From Halorientalis persicus (GTDB taxonomy: Archaea > Halobacteriota > Halobacteria > Halobacteriales > Haloarculaceae), in contig NZ_FOCX01000001.1 of assembly GCF_900110215.1 (NCBI RefSeq), forward strand, positions 124,001 to 188,000: 64,000 nucleotides of DNA, read 5' to 3'. Below are positions 16,094 through 25,352 of the stretch, in pieces. The notes beneath the pieces were generated by a model. It did no database searches and had not been told where the DNA came from. It saw only the letters and a program-made list of their open reading frames with translations. Position numbers and translations under genes: made by a program. Each line of letters begins with the position of its first letter. The stretch's first letter is position 1.

Positions 16094-16762
16094 ATGGTAT
16101 CGTACGACTTCTGGTTGCTCGATCTCGACGGTACGCTGGTGGACGTCGAGCCCGACTACGTCAGCGGCGTGTTCGACGAGGTCGGGGACCGCCTCGGTCG
16201 CGGTTTCACCGACCGGGAAGCCGAGATCATCTGGCACGGCCTCGGTGGGTCGCGCAACGAGCAGCTGGCCGAGTGGGGCGTCGACGTGGCGCGGTTCTGG
16301 GAGACGTTCCACGAGGTCGAGGACGCCCAGGCCCGGGCCGAACACACCTACCTCTACGACGACGCCGACTTCGTCGCCGACCTGGACGGCCCGGTGGGCC
16401 TCGTCACGCACTGCCAGCGGTACCTCACCGACCCCGTGCTGGACCGACTGGACATCCGCGACTGGTTCGACACCGTCGTCTGCTGTACCGAGGAGACCGG
16501 CTGGAAACCCGATCCAGGGCCGGTCGAGATGGCGATGCGGGATCTGGGAGTCGCACACGAGGGGAACGGCACCGCCGACGCGCGTCGGGCGGGCGTCCTG
16601 GCGGGCGACGGCCCACACGACATCGGCGCGGCGTGGAACGCCGGGCTCGACGGAATCCACGTCGAGCGCCACGGACCCCACCGCCGTGGACAGTGCGTGC
16701 TGGGCGACCGGCGGATCGAGAGCTTCACCGAACTCGGCGGCGAGTCGCCGGCGGGCGATTGA
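16094..16762 (+). CDS. HAD-superfamily hydrolase (phosphoglycolate phosphatase-like)
   Basis: A 222-residue HAD phosphatase. Motif I LLDLDGTLVD (nucleophile Asp near residue 10), motif II VGLVTHCQ (Thr), Lys in TGWKPDPGPVEMAM, and motif III LAGDGPHDIGAAWNAG are all present with a helical cap domain between I and II, as in the Gph/PGP subfamily. Probable substrate is a small phosphomonoester; it cannot be named. The gene is followed after 12 bp by a convergent membrane protein. Confidence 0.88.
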   Translation: MVSYDFWLLDLDGTLVDVEPDYVSGVFDEVGDRLGRGFTDREAEIIWHGLGGSRNEQLAEWGVDVARFWETFHEVEDAQARAEHTYLYDDADFVADLDGPVGLVTHCQRYLTDPVLDRLDIRDWFDTVVCCTEETGWKPDPGPVEMAMRDLGVAHEGNGTADARRAGVLAGDGPHDIGAAWNAGLDGIHVERHGPHRRGQCVLGDRRIESFTELGGESPAGD

Positions 16763-16774
16763 CCGACCCGGGCG

Positions 16775-17149
16775 TCAGCCAGCGGTCCGGGCCGCGACGA
16801 GCGGTCGAAGTGCAGCGCCCACCAGCGCGACCGCCACGACGCCCGCGACCGCGGCCAGCCCGTACGTGTACGGCGTCGGGTCGGAGACCCGTAGTAGAAC
16901 GGTCGTCACGACGCCACAGCCGACGCCACAGAGACCGACCTCCAGGGCACCGAGTTCGGTCTCGTACTCACGGGCCAGCGCCGGCCAGCCGATGTTCGTC
17001 ACGAGCGCCAGGATCGCGACCGCGAGCATGGTGACGTACCATCCGATCAGTAGCGCGGGCGAGAGCCGCGTTTCGACGACCAGCGGGATGTGTGCGAGGG
17101 CGGCGAAGACGACGAACTGCTGGACGCCGTAGAGCCGGTCCCAGTCCAT
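16775..17149 (-). CDS. Four-helix membrane protein of unknown function
   Basis: A 124-residue protein with four hydrophobic segments (about residues 8-25, 33-52, 68-86 and 96-120). Loops are short, with charges mainly in REYETE. It starts 28 bp downstream of the moeA-PBP stop on the same strand, so it could be the last gene of that operon. No family recognised. Confidence 0.72.
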   Translation of the reverse strand: MDWDRLYGVQQFVVFAALAHIPLVVETRLSPALLIGWYVTMLAVAILALVTNIGWPALAREYETELGALEVGLCGVGCGVVTTVLLRVSDPTPYTYGLAAVAGVVAVALVGAALRPLVAARTAG

Positions 17150-17176
17150 CGGGACGACGTTCGCGGGGCCGGTACT

Positions 17177-19081
17177 TCACTCCGGCCGGTAGCCCGGCAG
17201 AGCCGAAAGCACCGACTCGGCGTCGTCGACCGTGTCCGCCAGCGCCTCGACGCCCGATTTCTCGGTTCGATCCGGATTGGCCAGCACGCGCACGTCCTGC
17301 ACGCCCAGCGACACGAACCCGAGACCGAGTTTCGCGGCGGTCGCCCGCAGGCCCAGTCCCGCGTCGGCGTCGCCGGCCAGCACCTTCCGGGCGGGACTCT
17401 CGTGGGCCTTCACCGTGAGGTCGTAGCCGTCGATGGCGTCGGCCAGGTCGCGGCGGGCGGTCCCCCGTTCGTCGGCCAGCGAGTCCACAGCGTCGTCCAG
17501 TGCCGTGCGGAGCCCCGAGTTCGTCCCGCGGTTGATCAGCCGCAGTTCTCGATCCACGAGGTCGGCCACGCCGCTCACGTCCTCGGGGTTGTCCTCGGAA
17601 ACCACCAGGCCCCACTCGCGGGTCCAGCCGCCGAGGTCCTCGTGGTCGGCGGCGACCTCGGGGTCGCCGGCGGCGACGGCCGCGTCCGGCACGCCGTTTC
17701 GCAGGCGGCGCAGGCCCTCTCTGGTCCCCAGCGAGAGGTATCTCGGGCGGTCGAGGCGGTCGAGCAGTCGGGAGAGCGCGGGGTCGTCCTCGCCGACGGC
17801 GTAGAGCGAGGGGGCGCGCACGTCCGGCGAGAACAACTGGACCGTGACGGATTCATCCGCCGCGAGGTACTCGGTCTCGGCGGGTACCTCGACGATGCCG
17901 TCGGCCTCGACGAGACTCGTCGTCGCGCCGCTGCCCTTGTCGACGGGGTAGACGAGGGTGTCGCCAGCGGCGTCTTCGACTAACCCAACCGGCATCAGGC
18001 GTCGTCGGCCCTCCCCGTAGCGCTCCTCGACGGCCATCCGCCCGTCGACGGTCGCCGTCCGCGGTTCGGGCAGGCCCGCGGCCTCGCGGATCGCGGGCGC
18101 GACGAAGGTCCGGAAGATCGTCAGCGCGGAGACGGGATAGCCCGGCAGCCCGACGTACGCCGACGGGGAGTCGCCGGCATCGAGGCGGCCGATCAGCATT
18201 GGTTTACCGGGCTTGACCGCGACGCCGTGCAGGAGGAGTTCGCCCCGCTCCTCGATGACGCGATAGATCACGTCGACGGCGGAGGCGCTGGTCGAGCCCG
18301 ACGAGAGGACGAGATCGCACTCGCTCGCGGCCTCCGTGAGAATGTCCTCCATCTCCTCGTAGTCGTCGCCCGCGTGGGGGTAGAGGACCGCCTCGCCGCC
18401 GGCCTCCTCGACGGCCGTGGCGGTCGTGTAGCTGTTCACGTCGTAGATCTGGCCGGCGTCGGAGTTCAGGTCCGCGCCGGGCCGGACGAGTTCGTCGCCC
18501 GTCGAGATGATGCCGACTCTGGGCTTCGCGCGGACGGGCACTTCGTCGACGCCAAGGGCCGAGAGCAGGCCGATCTCGCGGGGCGTGAGTTCGGTACCGG
18601 GGCCGAGGGTCCGCTCGCCGGCGGCCACGTCCGCGCCCGCGAGCATCACGCTGTCGCCGGGCGCGAGGGCGGTGCGGACCAGCACTTCGTCGCCATCGTC
18701 CGACTCGTCTGTTTTCTCCACCATCACCACCGAGTCCGCACCGGGCGGCATGACCGCGCCCGTCGAGATCTCGGCGGCGGTGCCCTCGGTGACGGTCACG
18801 TCGGGTTCCGCGCCGGCGTGGACTTCGCCCACGAGGTCGAGGTGGGCGGGGTCGGCCTCGTCCGCGCCGAAGGTGTCGCGGGCACGGACCGCGTAGCCGT
18901 CCATCGACGCGCGGTCGAATCCGGGTACGTCCAGTTCGGCGTCGACCCGTTCGGCGAGGACACGGCCCCGTGCTTCCCGGAGCGGGACGGTCTCGGTACC
19001 GCCGCCCAGGTCGAGCGAGGCGATGGCGTCGTGGGCGTCCTCGGGCGGCGCGAGGTCGCGGAACTCTTTTCTTTCAGTCAT
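17177..19081 (-). CDS. moeA: Molybdopterin molybdenumtransferase MoeA fused to a PBP-like domain
   Basis: A 634-residue fusion. Residues 1 to about 400 are MoeA, which inserts molybdate into adenylated molybdopterin: DRASMDGYAVRARDTFGADE, ISTGAVMPPGADSVVMVE, GIISTGDELV, LSSGSTSASAVDVIY and VGLPGYPVSALTIF. The remaining 220 residues (SPDVRAPSLYAVGEDDPALSRLL onward, ending GVEALADTVDDAESVL) form a periplasmic-binding-protein-like module as found fused to archaeal MoeA; it resembles ModE/LysR-type molybdate sensor domains. It overlaps the stop of the second moeA by 4 bp (ATGA), forming a two-gene operon. Confidence 0.93.
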   Translation of the reverse strand: MTERKEFRDLAPPEDAHDAIASLDLGGGTETVPLREARGRVLAERVDAELDVPGFDRASMDGYAVRARDTFGADEADPAHLDLVGEVHAGAEPDVTVTEGTAAEISTGAVMPPGADSVVMVEKTDESDDGDEVLVRTALAPGDSVMLAGADVAAGERTLGPGTELTPREIGLLSALGVDEVPVRAKPRVGIISTGDELVRPGADLNSDAGQIYDVNSYTTATAVEEAGGEAVLYPHAGDDYEEMEDILTEAASECDLVLSSGSTSASAVDVIYRVIEERGELLLHGVAVKPGKPMLIGRLDAGDSPSAYVGLPGYPVSALTIFRTFVAPAIREAAGLPEPRTATVDGRMAVEERYGEGRRRLMPVGLVEDAAGDTLVYPVDKGSGATTSLVEADGIVEVPAETEYLAADESVTVQLFSPDVRAPSLYAVGEDDPALSRLLDRLDRPRYLSLGTREGLRRLRNGVPDAAVAAGDPEVAADHEDLGGWTREWGLVVSEDNPEDVSGVADLVDRELRLINRGTNSGLRTALDDAVDSLADERGTARRDLADAIDGYDLTVKAHESPARKVLAGDADAGLGLRATAAKLGLGFVSLGVQDVRVLANPDRTEKSGVEALADTVDDAESVLSALPGYRPE

Positions 19082-20328
19082 GGATACACCTCCCAGTCCT
19101 GCACGGCGACGTGTTCACCCTCGGGGATCCCCTCGCGTTCCTCGGGAACGACGACCCAGCCGTCGGCCAGCGCGACCGACGAGAGGACGCCCGCGCCGCT
19201 GGCTCTGGTTGGGACGGCTCTGGGTGATTCGGCCGGGTCTTCGATCGCGGGGCCGTCCCGGTCGAGTTGCACGCGGGCGAACGTCCGGACGCCGGGCTCG
19301 CTGGCGATCTTCCGATCGAGGACGGCCTCGGTCGCGGGATGGGCGGCGACGGGCATATGCCCGGCCCACTTCGTCGCGGGGCGCAGAAACTGGACGGCGT
19401 TGACGATGCAGGCCACGGGGTAGCCCGGGAGCATGATCACGGGGGTGTCCTCGACGACGCCGAAGCCGACAGGATGGCCGGGTTTGACCGCGACGCCGTG
19501 GACCAGCACCTCGCCGAGGTCGTCGACGACCGAGGGGATGAGGTCCCGTTCGCCGACGGAAGAACCACCGGTGGTGACGATCACGTCTTTCGTGAGGTCG
19601 CGCTGGATCGCCGCCCGGAGCGCGTGTTCGTCGTCGGTGACGATGTTGCGATACTCGGGGACGCCGCCCCAGCGCTCGACGTACTGGGCGACGGTCAACC
19701 CGTTGGTCTCGATGATCTCGCCGGGTGCAGGGTCGGTCTGGACGAGTTCCTCACCGGTCGGGATCACGCCGACCGTCGGCGGCTGGTAGCACTCGATCTC
19801 GGTGACGCCGGTCGATTTGAGCAGGCCGATGTCGGAGGGACGAAGCTGGTGGCCCGGTTCGTAGAGGGCACGGTCGGCTTCCACGTCTTCGCCGGCCGGC
19901 GCGACGTTTTCTCCCTCGGCCACGGCGTCGAATATCTCCACGTCGTCGGCGACCGTATCAGTTTGCTCGACCATCACGACCGCATCCGCGCCGGGCGGGA
20001 GTTCACTGCCGGTGTGGACGCGGACGGCCTCGCCGGGAACGACCTCGTCGCCGTCCTCGGCGTGGCCGCCCAGTCGCAGGACAGCGGGTGATCGGTCGCC
20101 GGCCCCGAACGTGTCCTCGGCGCGCACGGCGAACCCGTCCATGGCCGCGCGGTCGTAGTGGGGGACGGCGCGGCGCGCCGTCACCGCCTGTGCGACGGTG
20201 CGGCCCGCGGCCGTCGACAGCGGGACGGTCTCGGTCCGGTCGTGTGGCGAGACCGCCTCCCGGAGCCGCTGGCGTGCCTCGGCGAGCGGCGTCACGTCCT
20301 TGAATCCCGACTCGCGTGGGTCAGTCAT
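19078..20328 (-). CDS. moeA: Molybdopterin molybdenumtransferase MoeA, second copy
   Basis: A 416-residue stand-alone MoeA. Motifs: VPHYDRAAMDGFAVRAEDTFG, VRVHTGSELPPGADAVVMVEQTD, VGVIPTGEEL, IVTTGGSSVGERDL and VIMLPGYPVACIVNAV, ending in the small beta-barrel domain. It is the upstream gene of the pair; the downstream one is the MoeA-PBP fusion. Two paralogous MoeA proteins are common in archaea and may serve different metal or ligand forms (Mo or W), which the sequence does not tell. Start at ATG 20328; ATG 20355 would add nine residues. Confidence 0.93.
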   Translation of the reverse strand: MTDPRESGFKDVTPLAEARQRLREAVSPHDRTETVPLSTAAGRTVAQAVTARRAVPHYDRAAMDGFAVRAEDTFGAGDRSPAVLRLGGHAEDGDEVVPGEAVRVHTGSELPPGADAVVMVEQTDTVADDVEIFDAVAEGENVAPAGEDVEADRALYEPGHQLRPSDIGLLKSTGVTEIECYQPPTVGVIPTGEELVQTDPAPGEIIETNGLTVAQYVERWGGVPEYRNIVTDDEHALRAAIQRDLTKDVIVTTGGSSVGERDLIPSVVDDLGEVLVHGVAVKPGHPVGFGVVEDTPVIMLPGYPVACIVNAVQFLRPATKWAGHMPVAAHPATEAVLDRKIASEPGVRTFARVQLDRDGPAIEDPAESPRAVPTRASGAGVLSSVALADGWVVVPEEREGIPEGEHVAVQDWEVYP

Positions 20329-20437
20329 ACCGCTCCGTTGGGACGGGGTGGGCAAAAAGCGTCGGGCGAGCGGGTGTGGAACGTGGACACGGGGCGCGAC
20401 CGCGGGCTTTTTCGCCTATCAGTCCCTAGTCGTCGCT

Positions 20438-20800
20438 ATGTCAGCGCTGCGCGATGCGTTGCGGGACCTCCCCGAGACGGTGTTTGCAGACCTGCTGGAG
20501 AGCGACGACGCCTACCTCCTGGTGATCGACCTGCCGGGAGCGACGGCCGAGACCGTCGACGTGCGGATCTCGGCCGGCCGGCTGGAGATCGAGGCGCGGC
20601 GCGAGAAGGACCTCCCGACGGAGTTCCGGTACGTCGAGGAGGAACGCGCGCTGTTTCTGGACGCCGAACTCCCCCTGCCCCCGGACGCGACGGGTGCCGA
20701 CGCCGAGGGGACCGTCGACCGGGGCGTCCTCGAACTCCGTCTGCCGAAGGCGGGGGCAAAGCCCGAGACGTCCATCCCCATCGAGGACGCCGAGGCCTGA
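20438..20800 (+). CDS. Hsp20/alpha-crystallin family small heat-shock protein
   Basis: A 120-residue protein with an alpha-crystallin-type domain: YLLVIDLPGATAETVDVRISAGRLEIEARRE (strands 2-5) and a C-terminal DRGVLELRLPKAG, the counterpart of the GVLTVxxPK motif. The C-terminal IxI-like tail (SIPIED) is present. The N-terminal arm is short. It precedes a UbiB-like gene by 18 bp, so co-transcription is likely, which is an unusual partner for a small heat-shock protein. Confidence 0.84.
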   Translation: MSALRDALRDLPETVFADLLESDDAYLLVIDLPGATAETVDVRISAGRLEIEARREKDLPTEFRYVEEERALFLDAELPLPPDATGADAEGTVDRGVLELRLPKAGAKPETSIPIEDAEA

Positions 20801-20818
20801 TCCCGGGGTGGCCGCTCG

Positions 20819-22687
20819 GTGAATCTTCGCGCGTACCGACGGTTCGTCACCGTCGCACGCCAGTTCCTGCCGCTGTTGCTCGCCTACGCCCGCGACCGCA
20901 ACCGGTTCCTGCTGTTCGGCAAGTCCCGGGAGGTCTCGGCCGAACAGCGCCGCAAGCGGGCCGCGACGCTACTCGACTCGCTGTTGACGCTCGGCCCGAC
21001 CTTCATCAAACTCGGGCAACTGCTGTCGACCCGGCCGGACATCCTGCCCCCCGAGTACATCGACGAGTTCACCAAACTCCAGGACGAGGTGCCCCCGGCC
21101 CCCTGGGACGAGGCCGAGCAGGTCCTCGAATCCGAGTTGGGGCCGGTCGAGGAGAACTACGAGAACTTCGACACCGACTCGATCAGCGGTGCGAGTCTCG
21201 GCCAGGTGTACTACGCCGAGACCGAGAACGGCCCCGTCGCCGTGAAGGTCCGCCGGCCCGGCATCGAGGACCTCGTGGAATCCGACCTCCGGGTGATCCG
21301 GTGGTCGGTGCCGATCATCATGCGGTTCGTCGACGAGACGCGGTCCTTTTCCCTGGAGACGCTGGCCGACGAGTTCGCCAAGACGATCCGCCAGGAGATG
21401 GACTACGGCCGCGAGCGACAGATGCTCGAAGAGATCAGCGAGAACTTCGCGGAGGACCAGCGCGTCCGGATCCCGGACGTGGACGAGTCCCGCTCGACGG
21501 GACGGGTCCTCACGATGGAGTACGTCCCGGGGACGAAGATCTCGAACATCAGCGAACTCGACGATCTGGGCGTCGACCGGACCGAGATCGCCGAGACGCT
21601 CCAGCGGGTCTACCTCCAGATGATCGTCGAGGACGGCGTGTTCCACGCCGACCCCCACCCGGGGAATCTGGCCGTCCAGGAGGACGGCACCCTCGTGTTC
21701 TACGACTTCGGAATGAGCGGGTACGTGGACGCGTTCATCCAGGAGAAGATCATCGACTTCTACATGGCGGTGGCAGAGCAAGACACCGACGCGATCCTCG
21801 ACACGCTCATCGAGATGGGCACTTTGAGTCCGGAGGCCGACCGCCAAGTGATGGGCGAGGTGATGGAGTTGGCCATCGCGGACGCCCGCGGCGAGGACAT
21901 CGAACAGTACCGCGTCCAGCAGATCGTCCAGCAGGTCGAGGACACCATCTACGAGTTCCCGCTGCGCCTGCCCGCGAACCTCGCGCTGGTCCTCCGCGTG
22001 GCGACGGTCGTCGAGGGCGTCTGTGTCACGCTGGATCCCGACTTCGACTTCATCTCGGTCGCGACCGACTACCTCCGGGATAGCGGCTACGTCGAGGCGG
22101 GCGTCCGCCAGTTCGTGGAGGATCGGGCCGACGAGGTCCAGCAGGCGGCCCAGTCGGCGTTGCGAACGCCGCCGAAACTGGAGCGGACGCTCGACCGCAT
22201 CGAGCGCGACGAACTCCGGGTCAACGCCGACATCGAGGATTCGGACGGGTTGCTCGCGACGCTGGCCAAGCGACTGGTCTACGGGATGGCGCTGTCGGCC
22301 GGCATCGTCTCGACCGCCGTGTTGTATGCGTTCAGCACCGTCGAAGCCGCCGGCGTGGCCGGCGGGGCGACGGTCCTCGTGGCGGGCCTGCTGTACTGGT
22401 CGTTCCGGAGCAAGAAGGGCATCCGCGCCCAGCCCCAGTTCACCCGCCAGAGTATGCGCGAACAGCAGGGGGGCCCGGGTGAGGACGGGTCGGCCGTCGG
22501 CGAGATCGACCTCGGCGGCGGGTTCGGGCCGGACGCGGCGGGCGGAGACGAGGTCGGTGCGGCCGAGGACGACGACGCCGATCGTTCGAGCGCCACCACC
22601 GTCGCGGTCGAGGACGGCGGCGGTGAGGACGAGGCAGGGACCGACATCGACGTGACCACCGCCGACGAGGACGAGTCCCGGTCCTGA
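20819..22687 (+). CDS. ABC1/UbiB atypical kinase-like protein, membrane anchored
   Basis: A 622-residue member of the UbiB/ADCK family, ATP-binding proteins linked to quinone lipid metabolism. Seen: the KxGQ motif FIKLGQLLSTRPD (about residues 62-75), PAPWDEAEQ, the ATP-loop SGASLGQVYYAE (an Ala-rich loop replacing the kinase Gly-rich loop), VAVKVRRPG, FHADPHPGNLAV and YDFGMSG. Two hydrophobic C-terminal helices (about residues 495-530) and a long acidic tail follow. GTG start at 20819. It may support menaquinone synthesis or stability, inferred from bacterial and mitochondrial relatives. Confidence 0.92.
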   Translation: MNLRAYRRFVTVARQFLPLLLAYARDRNRFLLFGKSREVSAEQRRKRAATLLDSLLTLGPTFIKLGQLLSTRPDILPPEYIDEFTKLQDEVPPAPWDEAEQVLESELGPVEENYENFDTDSISGASLGQVYYAETENGPVAVKVRRPGIEDLVESDLRVIRWSVPIIMRFVDETRSFSLETLADEFAKTIRQEMDYGRERQMLEEISENFAEDQRVRIPDVDESRSTGRVLTMEYVPGTKISNISELDDLGVDRTEIAETLQRVYLQMIVEDGVFHADPHPGNLAVQEDGTLVFYDFGMSGYVDAFIQEKIIDFYMAVAEQDTDAILDTLIEMGTLSPEADRQVMGEVMELAIADARGEDIEQYRVQQIVQQVEDTIYEFPLRLPANLALVLRVATVVEGVCVTLDPDFDFISVATDYLRDSGYVEAGVRQFVEDRADEVQQAAQSALRTPPKLERTLDRIERDELRVNADIEDSDGLLATLAKRLVYGMALSAGIVSTAVLYAFSTVEAAGVAGGATVLVAGLLYWSFRSKKGIRAQPQFTRQSMREQQGGPGEDGSAVGEIDLGGGFGPDAAGGDEVGAAEDDDADRSSATTVAVEDGGGEDEAGTDIDVTTADEDESRS

Positions 22688-22728
22688 TCGGCGAAAGGGC
22701 TACGGGTCGCGGCCCAGTTCTCGGTTCT

Positions 22729-23106
22729 ATGTCAGCCATCGCCGAGGGCAAGGTCGTCACCTACGAGCGCACCTTCTCGGAATCGGACGTCCGGACGTTC
22801 GCCGACCTCTCGAACGACCGCCAGCCCCGCCACCTCGAACCGGACGCGGACGGCCGGCTGATGGTCCACGGCCTCCTGACCGCGACCCTGCCGACGAAGA
22901 TCGGCGGCGACCACGAAGTGCTGGCGAGTCGGATGGAGTTCGATTTTCGGCGGCCGGTCTACACGGGCCAGCAGGTCCGGTGTCGGGTGGAGTTCACCGA
23001 CGTAAGCGAGGACACCGACCGCGATGAAGTGGCGGCCGACATCGAGTGCACGGTGGAGGGGGAGACGGTGCTGTCCGGTGCGTTCGAGGGTATCGTGTTG
23101 CGGTGA
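22729..23106 (+). CDS. MaoC-like hot-dog fold protein
   Basis: A 125-residue single hot-dog domain. It starts with VVTYERTFSESDVRTFADLSNDRQPRH, the MaoC-type pattern (F-S-E-x-D-V-x-x-F-A), followed by MVHGLLTATLPTKIGG, the hydration motif (H-G near residue 46), and FRRPVYTGQQVRCRVEF. In MaoC hydratases the catalytic pair is Asp/His; the sequence LSNDRQPRHL keeps an Asp. It may act as an enoyl-CoA hydratase or thioesterase. It lies 67 bp before the aIF5A gene but has no obvious link to it. Confidence 0.8.
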   Translation: MSAIAEGKVVTYERTFSESDVRTFADLSNDRQPRHLEPDADGRLMVHGLLTATLPTKIGGDHEVLASRMEFDFRRPVYTGQQVRCRVEFTDVSEDTDRDEVAADIECTVEGETVLSGAFEGIVLR

Positions 23107-23143
23107 GATTCGGCGCGAGCGGTGGCGGCGCTTTTCCAAACCG

Positions 23144-23150
23144 TTTATAC
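23144..23150 (+). promoter_or_regulatory. TATA-type promoter of the aIF5A-agmatinase operon
   Basis: TTTATAC lies 24-30 nt before the ATG at 23174, with a purine/pyrimidine-poor CCAAACC element directly upstream. The spacing fits a leaderless transcript. Confidence 0.65.
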
Positions 23151-23173
23151 TCGTACACTGAATACCGCGGGAC

Positions 23174-23557
23174 ATGGCGAGACAGCAGACCGAGGTTCGC
23201 GAACTCGACGAGGGAAGTTACGTGATGATGGACGACACACCGTGCAAGATCGACTCCTACAGCACGGCCAAGCCGGGCAAACACGGCAGTGCGAAGGCCC
23301 GTGTCGAGGGCAAGGGCGTCTTCGACGGCAAGAAGCGCAACCTCTCCCAGCCGGTCGACGCCAAGATCTGGGTCCCGATCATCGAGCGCAAACAGGGCCA
23401 GGTCGTCAACGTCGAGAGCGACGACGTGGCACAGGTCATGGACCTGGACACCTACGACACGATCACGATGAAAGTGCCCGAGGACGTCGACCTGTCGCCC
23501 GACGACGACATCGAGTACCTCGAGTACGAGGAACAGCGCAAGATCGTCCGCAGCTAA
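23174..23557 (+). CDS. eif5A: Translation factor aIF5A (hypusine/deoxyhypusine-carrying)
   Basis: The archaeal orthologue of eIF5A/EF-P, 127 residues, which helps peptide-bond formation at difficult sequences. The modification loop [17 protein letters not shown] is intact and the modified lysine is Lys36 (second Lys, in PGKHG). An SH3-like N-terminal domain and an OB-fold C-terminal domain follow. The stop TAA overlaps the ATG of the agmatinase-like gene (TAATG). Deoxyhypusine synthase lies about 5 kb downstream, so the factor and two of its modifying enzymes are in the same window. Confidence 0.97.
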   Translation: MARQQTEVRELDEGSYVMMDDTPCKIDSYSTAKPGKHGSAKARVEGKGVFDGKKRNLSQPVDAKIWVPIIERKQGQVVNVESDDVAQVMDLDTYDTITMKVPEDVDLSPDDDIEYLEYEEQRKIVRS

Positions 23558-24366
23558 TGTTTCCCGGCGCGCTGGCCCATCGGGATGCAGCCGCATACGT
23601 CGTCGTCGGCGCACCGCTCGACGCCTCGACGACGTTCCAGCCCGGCACCCGGTTCGGCCCGCGCCGCGTTCGCCACTTCGCCGAATCCTTCGACGATTAC
23701 GATCACCACACCGACCAGCAGTTCACCGACCTCGACGTGGCGGATCACGGCGACATCGGTCCGACCGACGACACGAGCGAGTATCTGGACTTTCTCCGCG
23801 GGACGCTCGAAGACGTGCGCGAAGACGGCGCAGTCCCGCTCACGATCGGCGGCGAACACACCGTCACCGTCGCGGGCGTTCGCGCCGTCGACCCCGACGT
23901 GTTCGTCTGTCTCGACGCACACCTCGATCTCCGTGAATCCTACGCGAACAACCCGTTGAGCCACGCGACCGTCACGCACCACGCCCTGTCGGTAGCCGAC
24001 GAAGCCATCGTGCTGGGCGCACGCACCGGGAGCGAGTCCGAGTGGGACCGCGCCGACGAGGCCGACGTGACGGTCGTCCCGCCCGAAGGAGTTGCCGACT
24101 GGGAGCCCCCGGAGGCCGTACGGGCGGGGCGGACCTACCTGAGCGTGGACATCGACGCGGCCGACCCCGGATTCGCGCCGGGGACGGGGACGCTCGAACC
24201 GTTCGGGCTGGACCCGGCCGAGATGCACGACGCGGTTCGGGCGGTCGCGCCTCACGCCGCGGGATTCGACGTGGTGGAGGTCAACGACCGCGACGACGGG
24301 CAGGCGGCGACGCTGGCGGCGAAGCTACTGCGCGCGTTCGTCTTCGCCCACGCTGCCGGGGAGTGA
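23557..24366 (+). CDS. speB: Agmatinase/ureohydrolase-like enzyme
   Basis: A 269-residue ureohydrolase that would split agmatine to putrescine and urea, or an agmatine-derived adduct. Metal-binding motifs: GGEHT (about residue 99), CLDAHLDLR (about 120) and SVDIDAADPGFAPGTGTLEPFG (about 195-215; DxD plus APGTGT). It follows aIF5A with overlapping stop and start codons. In Haloferax an agmatinase-like protein encoded next to aIF5A takes part in an agmatine-based deoxyhypusine route; the same gene order here supports that role. Confidence 0.92.
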   Translation: MFPGALAHRDAAAYVVVGAPLDASTTFQPGTRFGPRRVRHFAESFDDYDHHTDQQFTDLDVADHGDIGPTDDTSEYLDFLRGTLEDVREDGAVPLTIGGEHTVTVAGVRAVDPDVFVCLDAHLDLRESYANNPLSHATVTHHALSVADEAIVLGARTGSESEWDRADEADVTVVPPEGVADWEPPEAVRAGRTYLSVDIDAADPGFAPGTGTLEPFGLDPAEMHDAVRAVAPHAAGFDVVEVNDRDDGQAATLAAKLLRAFVFAHAAGE

Positions 24367-24420
24367 CCGACGGCGACCCGGCACGTAGCTTTTAGACGGT
24401 GGCGCGAGTGGGTGTCGAGC

Positions 24421-25302
24421 ATGGCCGAATTCGCGTCGTGTTACTTCTGCGGCACAGCGCTTGACGCACAGATCGATCCCTATCCCGTGGTTCCGGACGA
24501 CGCCGGGACCGACGACCGGCCGACGGTCGACCTCTGTCCGGTCTGTCGCCGGAAACTCTCGAAGGTGCTGGATGTGGCGCTGTCGGCCGCCGAGGGTGCC
24601 GAGACCACCGCCACGCCGCTGGCCGCCGGGCCCGACCCCGCACCGCTTTCGGCCGACCACGAGGACCCGACGGCAGATCTGGGGAGCGAGGACCACGAGG
24701 AGGAACCCGCATACGCCGTCGAACCCAGCGGTGAGGCGACGGCGGTCGAAGACACAGCGGAGGCCGAAGACGACGGGAGTGGGGACGACGAGGGCGACGT
24801 GGACAGCGCGGGCGGTGACGACGGAGAAGCCGACGCAGTCAGTGAGGCCGACGAGGCCGAAGACGGAGACGCCGTGGCGAATGCCGAAGCGCCGGAAACC
24901 GAGGACGAGTCGGCGGACACGACGGGCGACGGCGCGTCCGCGAGCGCCGCGTCGGCGGCCGAGGCGGACGACGCGGTCGCCAACGGCGAGGCACCCGGAA
25001 CGGCAGCCGACGACGGAGCCGAATCCGAAGAGTCAGCGGCGGACGACCACACCGACGCCGACGATGCAGAGACGGCCAGAAGCGAGTCCGACCAGCCGTC
25101 GATCCTCTCGACACCCGCGGCCCAGAAGATCATCAAACTGCTCCAGAACCGCGATTTCCCGGTCGAGCGCGAGGAGATCGAGGTCGTCGCCTCGAACGCG
25201 TACGAGATTCCGCACCAGGACTGTGACGACGTGATCGAGGCGCTGGTCAGCGAGGGGTACGTCGGCGAGCGCGAGGGGCAACTCGTCAGACCCGAGGGGT
25301 GA
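24421..25302 (+). CDS. Zinc-ribbon / acidic linker / winged-helix protein
   Basis: A 293-residue protein with three parts. The N-terminus has a zinc ribbon with CYFC (residues 7-10) and CPVC (about residues 39-42). Residues about 60-225 are extremely acidic Asp/Glu/Ala/Thr low complexity. The last 65 residues (AQKIIKLLQNRDFPVEREEI to the end) look like a winged helix with DVIEALVSEGYVGEREGQLVR. The layout suggests a DNA-binding or adaptor protein with a long disordered linker; nothing indicates an enzyme. ATG 24421 is preferred to a GTG three codons earlier. Confidence 0.72.
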   Translation: MAEFASCYFCGTALDAQIDPYPVVPDDAGTDDRPTVDLCPVCRRKLSKVLDVALSAAEGAETTATPLAAGPDPAPLSADHEDPTADLGSEDHEEEPAYAVEPSGEATAVEDTAEAEDDGSGDDEGDVDSAGGDDGEADAVSEADEAEDGDAVANAEAPETEDESADTTGDGASASAASAAEADDAVANGEAPGTAADDGAESEESAADDHTDADDAETARSESDQPSILSTPAAQKIIKLLQNRDFPVEREEIEVVASNAYEIPHQDCDDVIEALVSEGYVGEREGQLVRPEG

Positions 25303-25352
25303 GGTGGACGGCGTGACGTAACCACTACCACCCGGGGCCGCGAAGGGCGGCC

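Noticed and set aside
20158-22083. 641-codon open frame overlapping moeA and the UbiB gene
   Set aside because: Arg/Gly/Pro-rich and lacking motifs; the ubiB frame has conserved kinase motifs instead.
24480-25331. Ser/Ala-rich minus-strand frame opposite the zinc-ribbon/winged-helix protein
   Set aside because: Antisense reading of the acidic linker; the plus-strand frame has Cys pairs and a winged helix.
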